A program made the translations under genes and the position numbers. A stretch of DNA of 64,000 bases, taken from positions 62,001 through 126,000 of the forward strand of contig JAFDVZ010000020.1 of assembly GCA_018268715.1 (NCBI GenBank), given 5' to 3'. The notes under the pieces are model-generated. The model worked only from the letters and a program-made list of their open reading frames with translations. It had not been told where the DNA came from and did no database searches. This DNA comes from Acidobacteriota bacterium (GTDB lineage Bacteria > Acidobacteriota > Terriglobia > Bryobacterales > Bryobacteraceae). Below are positions 35,366 to 44,462 of this stretch, one piece after another. How positions within the stretch are numbered: position 1 is the first letter of the stretch; each line of letters opens with the position of its first letter.

Positions 35366-36387
35366 TTCTTCTTTGTCCGGGCCGGGGCCGCCGTCTTGGG
35401 AGCGGCGTGCGCGCGGCGGTATTCGTCGCGATAGCGTTTCACCTGGTCGAACAGGTCGGCGCCCATGCCGGCGCGCAGGGCGGGCCAGAGCTTCACTTCA
35501 ATCAGCGACCGCCATTCGGCCACCGCCTTCGGATCGGCGTTCACCACGTTCAGTCCGAAGCCCTGCATCAGCTTGATCGAGGAATCCTCGAGTTTGTGAA
35601 TCTCGTCGCGGATCTGGGGCCCGAACACGTGCGAGATCTCGAGCAACTGAGCGCGGGTCTTCGGCGGCAGTTTCTCCCAGGCGTCCCTGGAGATGAGCGT
35701 GGCGCCGGTGAGCGGGGCGAAGTTCACCGCCAGCATGTTCTTCGCGCCGCCGAACCACTGGCTTCCCAGGGCCACCGCGGGGGGCGCCTGGAAGGCGTCG
35801 ATCAGGCCGGTTTGCAGACCCGTCAGGATGTCGGTGGCGGCGAGCGAAACGGGTTGGAACCCGTTCTGTTTATACAGTTCGAAGGTGGTGGCGTCGCCCT
35901 GAAGCACGCACACCTTCAGGCGGCGAAAGTCGTCGGGCGTCATGGCGGGCTTCTTCGAGAAGAAGTGGACCCATCCGGTGTCGCCCCAGTTGAGGACAAT
36001 GTAGCCGCGGTCAGCGAGGCGCTTTTCCAGGCGCGCGGCGATGCGGTCGCGCACATAGTCCAACTCCTCCCAGGAATCGTACATCAGGGGAACCTGGAGG
36101 GCCGAGGCCGAGCCATCGATGCCGCTCAATCCGGCGCCCGAGATTGCGACGGCTTGCAGCGCCTTGACGCGCATCTTCTGGACCATCTCCGGCTCGTCGC
36201 CCTGCTCGCCGCCGGGGTAGACCTTCAGCAGGACCGCGCCGCCGGACGCCTCCTTCCACTTGTCGCCCATTTCCAGGAGCAGTTTGTGCCACTTCGAGTT
36301 TCTGGGCGCGAGTGTGCCCAGGCGGATGGTGGTTTGCGCCGTTCCGAGGCCGGCGAGCATGACGAGGGCTAGGACGATCCTCAGCAT
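35362..36387 (-). CDS. TRAP transporter substrate-binding protein (DctP family)
   Basis: 341 residues from ATG 36387, chosen because a signal peptide (MLRIVLALVMLAGLGTAQ) begins there and GAGG lies 8 bases upstream. DctP features are IRLGTLAPRNSKWHKLLLEMGD, the AVLLKVYPGGEQGDEPEMVQKM strand-helix, and LKVCVLQGDATTFELYKQNGF followed by LLTGLQTGLIDAFQAPP. The periplasmic protein delivers ligand to the fused DctQM permease whose start it overlaps by 4 bases. The conserved carboxylate-binding Arg region (about residue 180) is not clearly typical (the segment reads FRRLKVC). The substrate is not predictable. Confidence 0.93.
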   Translation of the reverse strand: MLRIVLALVMLAGLGTAQTTIRLGTLAPRNSKWHKLLLEMGDKWKEASGGAVLLKVYPGGEQGDEPEMVQKMRVKALQAVAISGAGLSGIDGSASALQVPLMYDSWEELDYVRDRIAARLEKRLADRGYIVLNWGDTGWVHFFSKKPAMTPDDFRRLKVCVLQGDATTFELYKQNGFQPVSLAATDILTGLQTGLIDAFQAPPAVALGSQWFGGAKNMLAVNFAPLTGATLISRDAWEKLPPKTRAQLLEISHVFGPQIRDEIHKLEDSSIKLMQGFGLNVVNADPKAVAEWRSLIEVKLWPALRAGMGADLFDQVKRYRDEYRRAHAAPKTAAPARTKKK

Positions 36388-36486
36388 TGGAAACCTCAAT
36401 CCTCTATACTCTCGCGTTTTTCCCGCGCGCGGTGTAATAAGCGGCCTGTTCGGCCGTCTGCATGGTTGGAGAGGAGTCTCAACAGC

Positions 36487-36759
36487 ATGCCCAACTTTTC
36501 GGCGCGGCGTCTTCCGGCGATGATCGCCCTGATTTGCGGACTGGCGCTGAGCGAGGACCTGGGAATCCAGATGGAGCGGATGCTCGAGGCGGGCGGAGGC
36601 GGGGCGTGGCGGCTGTTTCTGGTGATGGGCAATCGCGCGAGCGTGGACGAACAGCCTCCGCATGGAGCGGGATGGGCCTTTCGGCTCCCAGCCGGTTATG
36701 CGCTAGAGATATTCTTCGATCGGGAAACGACGGGGCTCGAGCGGTTCTTTCGAAGATGA
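36487..36759 (+). CDS. possible small exported protein
   Basis: 90 residues from ATG 36487, with GAGAGGAG ending about 10 bases upstream, a good ribosome-binding site. The leader PNFSARRLPAMIALICGLALS looks like a short signal peptide. The rest (MERMLEAGGGGAWRLFLVMGNRAS, then WAFRLPAGYALEIFFDRETTG) has no recognised motif. It stands alone between the TRAP genes and the SurA-like gene, in the only gap above 300 bases in the window (36388-36796). The reverse strand of the same stretch also has open frames, so the call rests on the ribosome-binding site and leader only. Confidence 0.42.
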   Translation: MPNFSARRLPAMIALICGLALSEDLGIQMERMLEAGGGGAWRLFLVMGNRASVDEQPPHGAGWAFRLPAGYALEIFFDRETTGLERFFRR

Positions 36760-36796
36760 GCTGCCGCGCCCAGATGACCGCCCGCGCCCCTGTGCG

Positions 36797-37765
36797 CTAC
36801 TTTCCGAAGTAGTCGTCGTTAATGGAGACCGGGATGGTCTTGCGGATCTCCTCGGCCGACTTGCGAATCAAATCCTGCCGGACCTTGGGTTCGATTTGCG
36901 ACTTCACCTCATCCATCGACTTGATCACGTGGGCGTCCACCTTGATGATGTGGTAGCCGAACTGTGATTTCACCGGTTCGCTGATCTGGCCGACGGGCAG
37001 GGCGAAAGCCGCCTTCTCAAACTCGGGAACCATGCGGCCGTGCGTGAAACTGCCCAGCGCGCCGCCCTGCGCGCCGGAGCCCGCATCGTCGGATTCCTGT
37101 TTGGCGAGCGCGGCGAAATCGGCGCCCTTCACGAGCTTCTCGCGCAGGGCGGTCGCCTTGGCCAACGCCTCGGCGTCCGACAACTCCTTCTGGCCTTCGC
37201 GGAGCGGAACCTGGGAGCCGGTGAAGCGGATCAGGATATGGCTGGCCTTCACTTCCTCGAATTCCGCCTTGTGCTCGTCGTAGTAGGCGGCGACGGCGGC
37301 GGGGTCGGCCTTGGTGGCGGCGTCGATGCCGCGGAGCAGTTCGCTGGCCATCAGATTATCCACTTGAAGCGACATGCGCTGCTTCACGTCCGGCTTCTCG
37401 TCGAGCTTACGGCGGCGGGCTTCCCACGCAAACGCCTTCATTTCCGTGAGCTGCTCCACGAAACGGCGCTTATTGGGGCCCTGGGTCTGGGAGCGCAACT
37501 GCTCCGGCATGGCCGCCAGGAAGGTCTCAAACTGAGCGCGGGTGATCTTCTCGTCGCCGATGCTGAGCACGACGGCATCGGGGGCTACGGTGACGGCGGG
37601 CGCCGCGGGAGCCGGCGCCGCGGGCTTCACGGCGGGCGAGGGTTTGGCCGCCGCCGGCGATTTCGGGGCGGCAGCTTGCGGCTTGGCGGCCGGCGCTGGA
37701 GTCTGTGCGAAGGCGGCGGTCACCGCGGCGCCCACGGCAAGGGTCTGAATAAAAGAAAATCTCAT
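36797..37765 (-). CDS. periplasmic peptidyl-prolyl isomerase, SurA/PpiC type
   Basis: 322 residues from ATG 37765, where the signal peptide starts (MRFSFIQTLAVGAAVTAAFAQ); the upstream open frame is antisense to murI. A Pro/Ala/Lys-rich linker spans about 22-65. A SurA-N-like helical region follows (about 75-170: EKITRAQFETFLAAMPEQLR), and then a parvulin domain (about 180-285): EVKASHILIRFTGS, ADFAALAKQESDDAGSGAQGG, LGSFTHGRMVPEFEKAAFALPVGQISEPVKSQFGYHIIKV. All core parvulin residues appear present. It assists folding of exported and outer-membrane proteins, which suits the many barrels encoded here. Confidence 0.93.
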   Translation of the reverse strand: MRFSFIQTLAVGAAVTAAFAQTPAPAAKPQAAAPKSPAAAKPSPAVKPAAPAPAAPAVTVAPDAVVLSIGDEKITRAQFETFLAAMPEQLRSQTQGPNKRRFVEQLTEMKAFAWEARRRKLDEKPDVKQRMSLQVDNLMASELLRGIDAATKADPAAVAAYYDEHKAEFEEVKASHILIRFTGSQVPLREGQKELSDAEALAKATALREKLVKGADFAALAKQESDDAGSGAQGGALGSFTHGRMVPEFEKAAFALPVGQISEPVKSQFGYHIIKVDAHVIKSMDEVKSQIEPKVRQDLIRKSAEEIRKTIPVSINDDYFGK

Positions 37766-37836
37766 GGTTGCAGGCGAATCTTCGAATCCAGGAAGATAAT
37801 CGGCGGAATCGTACCGAAATTCCAGGATACCGCGTT

Positions 37837-38655
37837 TCAAATAGCGGCCCGGTTCGCCCGAACGCTGACGCCCGCGTCGGCCAGGCGATTGACGTCGAGC
37901 GGGATCACCTTGCCTTCCACGCCGCCGATGACTTCGGCGGTGTGTTGATAGGCGGGAACTCCGCCGGTGACGTAGTGGGTGACTCTTCCCTGCCCGTCCG
38001 GGGCGTCGCCGCCCACGGCCGCGCACACCACCTCGGCGGTGACTTCGGCGCTCGAAACCAGCTTGACGCCGCCGCCCACCACGCGCTGAATGACGGGCGC
38101 GAGGACGGGATAGTGGGTGCAGCCGAGGATCAGGGTGTCGATGTCGCCGCGCCCCTTGAGATAGTGGCGCGCCAGTACGTCGGCGTCCTCGGAATCGGCC
38201 AGGCCTTCTTCCACCAGGTGCACGAACATCGGGCAGGCCTGGGCCCAGACCTCCAGGCCGGCGGCCTGGAGACCGCGCTGGTAGACGCCGCTGGCGATAG
38301 TCCCCTTGGTGCCGATGACGCCCACGCGGCCGGTGATGGTGGCGCGCCGGGCCGCCTCGATGCCGGGTTCGATGACGCCCCATACCGGCACGCTGACTTC
38401 ATCGGCCAGGCCCGGCAGGGCGCAGGCCGAGGCCGTGTTGCAGGCCACGACGATGCAGGCGACGTCCAGTTGCTCGAGAAACCAGGCTATCTCGCTGGCG
38501 AAACCGCGCACCATTTCCTTGGGTTTGCGGCCGTAGGGGACGCGGGCGGTGTCGCCCAGATAGACAAAATCGCAGTGCGGGAGGCGGGCGCGCAGGGCCT
38601 TGAGCACGGTCAGTCCGCCGACGCCCGAATCGAAGATTCCGATGGGACGGCTCAT
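37837..38655 (-). CDS. murI: glutamate racemase
   Basis: 272 residues. Start motif IGIFDSGVGGLTVLKAL, catalytic cysteines Cys72 (VVACNTASA) and Cys179 (LILGCTHYP, with His181), and the general-acid region GDTARVPYG. All residues of the two-base cofactor-independent mechanism are present. It converts L- to D-glutamate for peptidoglycan in the cytoplasm. The stop is 71 bases upstream of the SurA-like gene on the same strand. It is divergent from the Nudix gene across 70 bases. Confidence 0.96.
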   Translation of the reverse strand: MSRPIGIFDSGVGGLTVLKALRARLPHCDFVYLGDTARVPYGRKPKEMVRGFASEIAWFLEQLDVACIVVACNTASACALPGLADEVSVPVWGVIEPGIEAARRATITGRVGVIGTKGTIASGVYQRGLQAAGLEVWAQACPMFVHLVEEGLADSEDADVLARHYLKGRGDIDTLILGCTHYPVLAPVIQRVVGGGVKLVSSAEVTAEVVCAAVGGDAPDGQGRVTHYVTGGVPAYQHTAEVIGGVEGKVIPLDVNRLADAGVSVRANRAAI

Positions 38656-38725
38656 CGTTGTGGGCCGTTCGTAAGTGACGCCATTACCTTCATTCTACCG
38701 GCCGGGCGCACGTTACCATCGAACT

Positions 38726-39271
38726 ATGCAAATCGCGGAGATCGAGGCGCTGGCGGCGGCTTTCGACGATCCATCGGACGGCGCGGCCATGAAGAGCCGG
38801 GAGTTGATTCTGGCGATGCTGGCCGATACGCCGGAGCCGTTCTCACGCCGCCAGTTCTCGCCGGGGCACATCACCTGCACGGGGCTGGTGATGGGGCCCA
38901 CTGGCCGCGTCCTGCTGGTGGACCATGCCCGGTTGAAGCGCTGGCTGCTGCCGGGAGGGCACGTGGAGGCGGATGACGCGAGCGCGGCCGAGGCTGCCCG
39001 GCGGGAGGTGCTGGAGGAGACATCGGCGGAACTCGATCCGGCGGCGACGCCGGTGCTGGCGGGAATGGACGTCCACGGGATTCCGCCGAAGAAGGGCGAA
39101 CCGTTCCATCAGCATCACGACCTGATTTTCGCCTTCGCGGCGGTGAGCGAGCGGGCGGTGCGGTCGGAGGAGTCGCGAGCCGTGGCGTGGTGTTCCGAAA
39201 CGGAGTTCGACCAGTACGGCGTGCCGTCGAACGTGCGGCTGGCGTACGCGCGGATGCGGAAGCGGCTGTGA
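38726..39271 (+). CDS. Nudix hydrolase
   Basis: 181 residues from ATG 38726. The Nudix box is intact: GGHVEADDASAAEAARREVLEETSAEL matches GX5EX7REUXEEXGU except that the final Gly is Ser (EETSAEL). Upstream strands CTGLVMGPTGRVLLVDHARLKRWLLPGG are typical. These enzymes cleave nucleoside-diphosphate-linked compounds and need Mg2+; the specific substrate is unknown. Its stop overlaps the GTG start of queG (GTGA), so the two are co-translated. Not a frequent published partner of queG, as far as I know. Confidence 0.9.
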   Translation: MQIAEIEALAAAFDDPSDGAAMKSRELILAMLADTPEPFSRRQFSPGHITCTGLVMGPTGRVLLVDHARLKRWLLPGGHVEADDASAAEAARREVLEETSAELDPAATPVLAGMDVHGIPPKKGEPFHQHHDLIFAFAAVSERAVRSEESRAVAWCSETEFDQYGVPSNVRLAYARMRKRL

Positions 39272-40218
39272 CCAGCCGCGAGGTCCGGCTGCTGGCGCAC
39301 GAGTGCGGCTTTGAGTTAGCCGGCGTGGCCGCTGCGGGGCCGAATGGAGACTACGGCCGCTATGCCGACTGGGCCGGCCGCGGGCTCGCCGGGCGCATGA
39401 GTTATCTCACTGACCGCCGGGCGGGGGTGCGCGCGGACGCCCGCAATTTGCTTCCGACGGCGCGGTCGATGGTCTGCGTCGGCAAGCTGTACAACACGCC
39501 GCACCCTTATTCGGTGGACCTGCGGGATCCGGATCGGGCCTGGATTTCGCGCTATGCGTGGGGGGAAGATTATCACGACGTAGTGCGCCGGGGTCTGGAA
39601 CAACTGGCCGCGCGCATGTCGGCGCGGGCGGAGTTCGAATACCGGGTGTGCGTGGATACGGCGCCGCTGCTCGAGCGGAGCTACGCGCGCGACGCGGGAC
39701 TGGGATGGATCGGCAAGAATACGTGCCTGATCCATCAATGGGCCGGGTCGTGGTTCTTCCTGGGCGAGTTGCTGACGTCGCTGGAACTCGCGCCGGGCGA
39801 GCCGGCGGCCGACCGTTGCGGCTCCTGCACGCGGTGCGTGGACGCGTGTCCCACCGCGGCGCTGACTCCTCGCACGGACGGCTCCTACGAGTTGGACGCC
39901 CGACGCTGTATTTCTTATCTCACAATCGAGCTAAAGGGAGCTATTCCCGATGAGCTACAGGCGGGTATCGGAGGTAATGTCTTCGGTTGCGACATCTGCC
40001 AGGATGTGTGCCCGTGGAACCGGCGCTCCGCCATGTCGCTCGAACCGGAGTTCGCGCCGCGGGAAGTCGCGCCGCCGTTGCGGGAATTGATCGAACTCAA
40101 TCCGGAAGGCTTTCGCGAGCGTTTCCCGGACAGCCCCGTGCGGAGGCCCGGCTATGCGGGTTTTTCGCGTAATGTTGAGACCGCATTCGCGAATGCCGGG
40201 CGGCGTCGGACAGAGTAA
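39268..40218 (+). CDS. queG: epoxyqueuosine reductase
   Basis: 316 residues from GTG 39268 overlapping the Nudix stop. An ATG at 39187 opens the frame but would overlap the Nudix gene by 85 bases. The cobalamin-binding N-terminal half includes FELAGVAAAGPNGDYGRYADW, YLTDRRAGVRADARNLLP and VDTAPLLERSYARDAGLGWIGKN. Two [4Fe-4S] clusters are encoded by CGSCTRCVDACPTAAL and CDICQDVCPWNRR, typical for QueG. It reduces epoxyqueuosine to queuosine in tRNA, the last step of queuosine synthesis, in the cytoplasm. The size is close to the short form; HEAT-repeat extensions are absent. Confidence 0.93.
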   Translation: MTSREVRLLAHECGFELAGVAAAGPNGDYGRYADWAGRGLAGRMSYLTDRRAGVRADARNLLPTARSMVCVGKLYNTPHPYSVDLRDPDRAWISRYAWGEDYHDVVRRGLEQLAARMSARAEFEYRVCVDTAPLLERSYARDAGLGWIGKNTCLIHQWAGSWFFLGELLTSLELAPGEPAADRCGSCTRCVDACPTAALTPRTDGSYELDARRCISYLTIELKGAIPDELQAGIGGNVFGCDICQDVCPWNRRSAMSLEPEFAPREVAPPLRELIELNPEGFRERFPDSPVRRPGYAGFSRNVETAFANAGRRRTE

Positions 40219-40307
40219 GACGCCTGACTGACCAACTAACCCGCAACACACCTGGCCAAATATAGTTCGCCAATTTCCGTAAAATCAAGTTAAACTTGAG
40301 ACGCGTT

Positions 40308-43300
40308 ATGAGACATACCGGTCTTATATTCCTCTATTGGGCGTCAGCCTGCCTGGTTTCCGGGCAAACTTACAACATTGTCACAGTGGCCGGAACAGAC
40401 ACATCCCGCGACGGTAGCGTCGCGACCTCGGCCATGTTGCGCCAGCCCGAGGGCCTGGTGGTCGACGCCGCTGGAAACATTTACTTCGCCGACTCCAAGG
40501 ACAACCGCGTGCGGAAGGTGTCCGTGGCGGGCGTTATCACCACCGTGGCGGGGACTGGGTTCGCCGGCTATTCCGGCGACGGTGGTCCAGCCACGAAGGC
40601 AACCCTGAACACTCCGACGGCTGTCGCGGTGGACAAGAGCGGCGCAGTCTATATCGCCGATAACATGAACAACCGCTTGCGCAAGGTGGACCCGACTACG
40701 GGAGTTATCACCACCATCGCGGGCAACGGATCCGTTAGTCCGGGCGGAGACGGCGGTCCGCCGCTTCAGGCGGGTTTCGACCCGGCTCATGTCTCGCTCG
40801 ACTCGTCGGGAAACATCTACATCGCCGACTATACGAACGACCGCATCTGGAAGATCACCGGCAACGTCATCAAGACGATCGTGGGCACGGGCTTCAACGG
40901 GTATACGGGGGATTCCGGTCCCGCCACCGCCGCCACGCTGAACGGGCCGACCGCCACGGCGGTGGATCCGGCCGGAAACATCTACATCTGCGACCAGTAC
41001 AACTCCGTCATCCGCAAGGTCTCGACGGACGCGACGATTTCGACGATCGCGGGCAACGGGAACTTCAACATCACCGGAGACGGCGGGCTGGCCACCAAGG
41101 CCGCGTTGTATCTGCCCGACAGCATCGCGCTCGATCCGGCGGGAACGAAGTTATACATTCTGAGCTATTACAAAGTCCGCGTGGTGGATCTCAGCACGAA
41201 TATCATCACGACCTTCGCCGGAACGGGCGATGCGGGTTTTGCGGGCGACGGCGGCGGCGTGACGGCGGCCAAGTTCTTCAACCCGTACGGAGTCACCGCC
41301 GTGGCGAACGGCGACGTGTACGTGTCCGACTCCGGCAACTACCGGATTCGCAGGATTCGCAACGGCCTGATCGACACGGTGGCGGGCGCCGACACCAAGG
41401 ACGGAGGACTGGCGACCGCGGCGCTGCTCAGTCAGCCCGATGCAGCCGTCGGACTGGCCAGTGGAGACATTCTGCTGAGCGATACGCTCCATAGCCGCAT
41501 CCGCAAGGTGAGCGGGGCGACGGGGCTGATCTCCACCGTGGCCGGGACAGGGAATGCCGGATGGTTGAACGGCCGCATCGCGTATCCGGCCGGAATCGCC
41601 GTGACTCCGGACGGCGGCTTCGTCTTCTCCGATTACGGCGCCAACCGCGTGCAGAAGGTGAGCGCCGCTGGAACGATGTCCACGCTCATCGGCACCGCTG
41701 GCAAGCCGGGCGACACGGGCGACGGCGGCTACGCGCTGGCCGCGCTGCTAAACGGCCCATCCGGCATTGTCTACGATTCGTCCGGGAACCTGTTCATCGC
41801 CGACACCTTCAACTACCGGATCCGCCGGGTGGACGCCGTCAGCGGCCTGATTTCGACCTATGCGGGCAACGGCCACTCCGGAGTCTCCGGCATTGGCGGC
41901 CAAGCCAAGGATGCGGCGATCAACCCGACAGGGATCGCCGTGGACACGGCGGGCAATCTGTACATCGCCGACACCCGCCACCGCGTGCTGAAGGTGACGG
42001 CCACCACCGGCGTCATCACCATCGTCGCCGGAACCGCCACGGCCGGTTACAGCGGCGACGGCAGGGCCGCGATTCTGGCGCAATTATCCGCGCCCACCGG
42101 CGTCGCCGTCGACGCGGCGAACAACCTGTACATCTGCGATTACGGCAACCTGGTGATCCGCAAAGTGAACGCGGCCGGCATTATCAGCACCATCGCGGGC
42201 AATGGAACGTTCGATTCGACGATGGACTCGGGACCGGCGCTGACCGTTCCCATCCTGCCTTTCGATGTGTCGGTGGCGGCCAACGGGGACATCCTGGTCA
42301 GCGACTACGGATTCGACCGGATCCGCAAGCTGGTTCCGGTGACCTTGCGCGGGCTCGCCGTCGCCAGCGGCAACAACCAGAGCGGCGCTTCCGGCGCGCA
42401 GTTGACCATCGCGGCGAAGGCCACCGACTCAGCGGGCGCCGCCGCCCCGGGCGTGCTGGTGTCGTTCGCGGTGACCAGCGGCAGCGCCACGGTGACGCCG
42501 GCTTCGGCGCTTACGGGAGCCGACGGGACAGCTTCGGCCACGGTGATTTTGGGCAGCCAGGCGGGTCCTGCGGTAGTGACCGCGTCCGCGTCCGGAATCG
42601 CATCGGCGACATTCAGCCTGACGGTGAACGCCACTTCGTCCACGCCGACGCCCGCGATTTCGACGGGCGGCGTGGTGGGAGCGGGGCTCGCTCCGGGCAA
42701 GCGGACCGTCTCGGTGGCCGGCATCGCCACGATCTTCGGGCAGAACCTGGCGCCGGCTGGAACGGCCAGGAAGGTGGAAACCGGCGACCTGTTGAACGGC
42801 GCCGTCCCGACCAACCTGGCGGGGACCTGCGTACTGGTGGGCACGGTTCGCGCGCCGGTGTTCGCGGTCTATCCGACGCAGGTGAACTTCCAGGTTCCGA
42901 CCGTGGGAACGGGCGACATCGCCGTCCGCGTCATCACCGGCTGCGGAACCACCACCGAAACGCAGAGCAACGCGGCGACCGTGACGGTTCAGGCCGCGGC
43001 GCCCGAGTTCTTCTCATTCCGCCCATCCACGGACGGCAAGAACCCGGTGGCGGCGATCAATGCCGTAACGGGCGCCTACATCGGCGACTCGTCGTTAGGC
43101 GCGGGATTCACGCCGGCAAAACCCAAGGACGTGATCACGGTGTTCGGCACGAACTTCGGCGGGACCAATCCGGTGGTGGCGCCAGGGGACTTCCCGACGG
43201 CGGCGGCCGGGGTGACCGGCGCGGTCCAGGTTTCGCTGGGCGGCAGCACGATCGCGGCTTCGGCGGTGCTGTACGCCGGCTTTACGCCAGGGAATCCGGG

Positions 43301-43418
43301 GCTGTACCAGTTGAACATCATCGTTCCCGACGATGTGGCCGACGGCGACCTGCCGCTGGTGGTGACCATCGGCGGATCGGCCTCGCCCTCGGCGGCTTAT
43401 TTGACGGTGAAGAAGTAG
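40308..43418 (+). CDS. secreted NHL-repeat beta-propeller with Big-type and Solibacter C-terminal domains
   Basis: About 1036 residues from ATG 40308 (TTG 40296 is an alternative). The signal peptide ends near VSGQTYN. About eleven or twelve NHL repeats follow (to about residue 680), each with the rhythm LNTPTAVAVDKSGAVYIADN / NNRLRKV / GVITTIAGNG. A Big_1-like Ig domain comes next (about 690-790: GNNQSGASGAQLTIAAKATDSAGAAAPGVLVSFAV), and the C-terminus is TIGR03437 (about 800-1037; IATIFGQNLAPAGTARKVETG, FQVPTVGTGDIAVRV, LYQLNIIVPDDVADGDLPLVV). It is a large exported scaffold or carbohydrate- or ligand-binding propeller. No catalytic motif. Ends before a strong hairpin. Confidence 0.92.
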   Translation: MRHTGLIFLYWASACLVSGQTYNIVTVAGTDTSRDGSVATSAMLRQPEGLVVDAAGNIYFADSKDNRVRKVSVAGVITTVAGTGFAGYSGDGGPATKATLNTPTAVAVDKSGAVYIADNMNNRLRKVDPTTGVITTIAGNGSVSPGGDGGPPLQAGFDPAHVSLDSSGNIYIADYTNDRIWKITGNVIKTIVGTGFNGYTGDSGPATAATLNGPTATAVDPAGNIYICDQYNSVIRKVSTDATISTIAGNGNFNITGDGGLATKAALYLPDSIALDPAGTKLYILSYYKVRVVDLSTNIITTFAGTGDAGFAGDGGGVTAAKFFNPYGVTAVANGDVYVSDSGNYRIRRIRNGLIDTVAGADTKDGGLATAALLSQPDAAVGLASGDILLSDTLHSRIRKVSGATGLISTVAGTGNAGWLNGRIAYPAGIAVTPDGGFVFSDYGANRVQKVSAAGTMSTLIGTAGKPGDTGDGGYALAALLNGPSGIVYDSSGNLFIADTFNYRIRRVDAVSGLISTYAGNGHSGVSGIGGQAKDAAINPTGIAVDTAGNLYIADTRHRVLKVTATTGVITIVAGTATAGYSGDGRAAILAQLSAPTGVAVDAANNLYICDYGNLVIRKVNAAGIISTIAGNGTFDSTMDSGPALTVPILPFDVSVAANGDILVSDYGFDRIRKLVPVTLRGLAVASGNNQSGASGAQLTIAAKATDSAGAAAPGVLVSFAVTSGSATVTPASALTGADGTASATVILGSQAGPAVVTASASGIASATFSLTVNATSSTPTPAISTGGVVGAGLAPGKRTVSVAGIATIFGQNLAPAGTARKVETGDLLNGAVPTNLAGTCVLVGTVRAPVFAVYPTQVNFQVPTVGTGDIAVRVITGCGTTTETQSNAATVTVQAAAPEFFSFRPSTDGKNPVAAINAVTGAYIGDSSLGAGFTPAKPKDVITVFGTNFGGTNPVVAPGDFPTAAAGVTGAVQVSLGGSTIAASAVLYAGFTPGNPGLYQLNIIVPDDVADGDLPLVVTIGGSASPSAAYLTVKK

Positions 43419-43428
43419 CAGGCTTGTG

Positions 43429-43463
43429 GACGGCGGACCGGCCCTCGCGGACGGTCCGCCGTC
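43429..43463. terminator. 12-bp hairpin between convergent genes
   Basis: GACGGCGGACCG (43429-43440) pairs perfectly with CGGTCCGCCGTC (43452-43463) around an 11-base loop. It lies between the NHL-repeat gene stop (43418) and the aldo/keto reductase stop (43471), so it can terminate both. No strong T run on either side. Confidence 0.5.
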
Positions 43464-43470
43464 ACGGGCC

Positions 43471-44424
43471 CTAGCCGTCGGTGTGCGTCGCGCGAACTCC
43501 CGCCTGTTCGGTATTCCGCTTCCAATCCTCCAACCGCGGTCCCGCCATGCGCGCGGCCTGCTTGCGCAGCTCCTCCATCCTGGCCGATTCGAAGGGCTGG
43601 AACGATTGCGCGATCCGCACGTCGTCTTCGATCTGGCCCGGCGTCAGCGCCCCCATGGCCACGCAATGCACCGGCAGGCTGAGCGTGTAGCGAAGGCAAT
43701 CGCCAATGCTGAAATTCTGCAGCAGCTTGGAGTTCGCCGTGCTCTTCATGCCCTGGATGCCCAGGCCGCGTTCGACGGCCACCGGGAGCACCAGCTTCTC
43801 GAAGCTCAGGTAGCCCGGATCGGCCATGTTCAGCGGCATGAGGATGGTGTCGTACTTGTCGTAGCGCTTCAGCATCTCCAGGTGAACGTAGGGGTCGTGG
43901 TGGCCGGTGAATCCGATGAAGCGGCACTTGCCGGCTTTCTTGGCGGCCTCAAACGCCTCCACCGCGCCGCCCGGGCCGAAGATCTTCTCGACTTCGGCGA
44001 TTTCGCCGACCTGGTGCATCTGCCAGAGGTCGACGTAATCGGTCTTGAGGCGCTTCAGGGAGGCGTCGAGCTGGGCTTCAGCCTCCTTGCGGGTGCGGAG
44101 GGCGCACTTGGTGGTGACGAAGACCTTCTTGCGGAACGGCGGCAGGACGGCGCCGTAGACCTCCTCGGAGCGGCCGTTCCAGTAGAGCGCGGCGCAGTCG
44201 AAGTAGTTGATGCCCAGTTCGTAGGCGCGCAGCGTTACGGCCTTGGCCTCGTCGAAGGTGATCATCGGGAAGCGGCCTCCGGCCTGCCCGACGATGGTGA
44301 TCTTTTCGCCCGTTTTCCCGAAGGTGCGCTTGGGGATGTCGCCAGCTTTGACCGCCGCGGAGGCTGGGCCGGCAAGCCCGGCCATTGTGCCCGCCATGAA
44401 GGTTCGTCTGTCCATGGGACACAT
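43471..44424 (-). CDS. aldo/keto reductase (Tat-like leader)
   Basis: 317 residues. ATG 44415 (MDRRTFMAGTMAGLAG) starts a twin-arginine-like leader; ATG 44424 adds three residues. The TIM-barrel AKR signature follows: PKRTFGKTGEKITIVGQAGG, then AYELGINYFDCAALYWNGRSEEVYG with the catalytic Asp/Tyr, VFVTTKCALRTRKEAE with the catalytic Lys, and YVDLWQMHQVGEI with His. Cytoplasmic AKRs reduce aldehydes and ketones with NADPH; an exported form is common in this phylum but its substrate is unknown. The last 30 residues (GPRLEDWKRNTEQAGVRATHTDG) are variable. Convergent with the NHL gene. Confidence 0.9.
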   Translation of the reverse strand: MCPMDRRTFMAGTMAGLAGPASAAVKAGDIPKRTFGKTGEKITIVGQAGGRFPMITFDEAKAVTLRAYELGINYFDCAALYWNGRSEEVYGAVLPPFRKKVFVTTKCALRTRKEAEAQLDASLKRLKTDYVDLWQMHQVGEIAEVEKIFGPGGAVEAFEAAKKAGKCRFIGFTGHHDPYVHLEMLKRYDKYDTILMPLNMADPGYLSFEKLVLPVAVERGLGIQGMKSTANSKLLQNFSIGDCLRYTLSLPVHCVAMGALTPGQIEDDVRIAQSFQPFESARMEELRKQAARMAGPRLEDWKRNTEQAGVRATHTDG

Positions 44425-44462
44425 GATATCGGAAAGCGCCGGGGTTCGCTCCGGACAAAAGC

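Noticed and set aside
37766-38383. N-terminal extension of the SurA/PpiC gene
   Set aside because: Overlaps murI in another frame and is Arg/Gly-rich; the signal peptide starts at 37765.
40330-42330. Repeated DNA in the NHL gene considered as a tandem array or CRISPR
   Set aside because: The periodicity is at protein level (NHL repeats) with variable DNA; there are no identical repeats with spacers.
41561-43474. 637-codon open frame on the plus strand
   Set aside because: Shadow of the NHL-repeat gene in another frame; the repeats raise long alternative frames.
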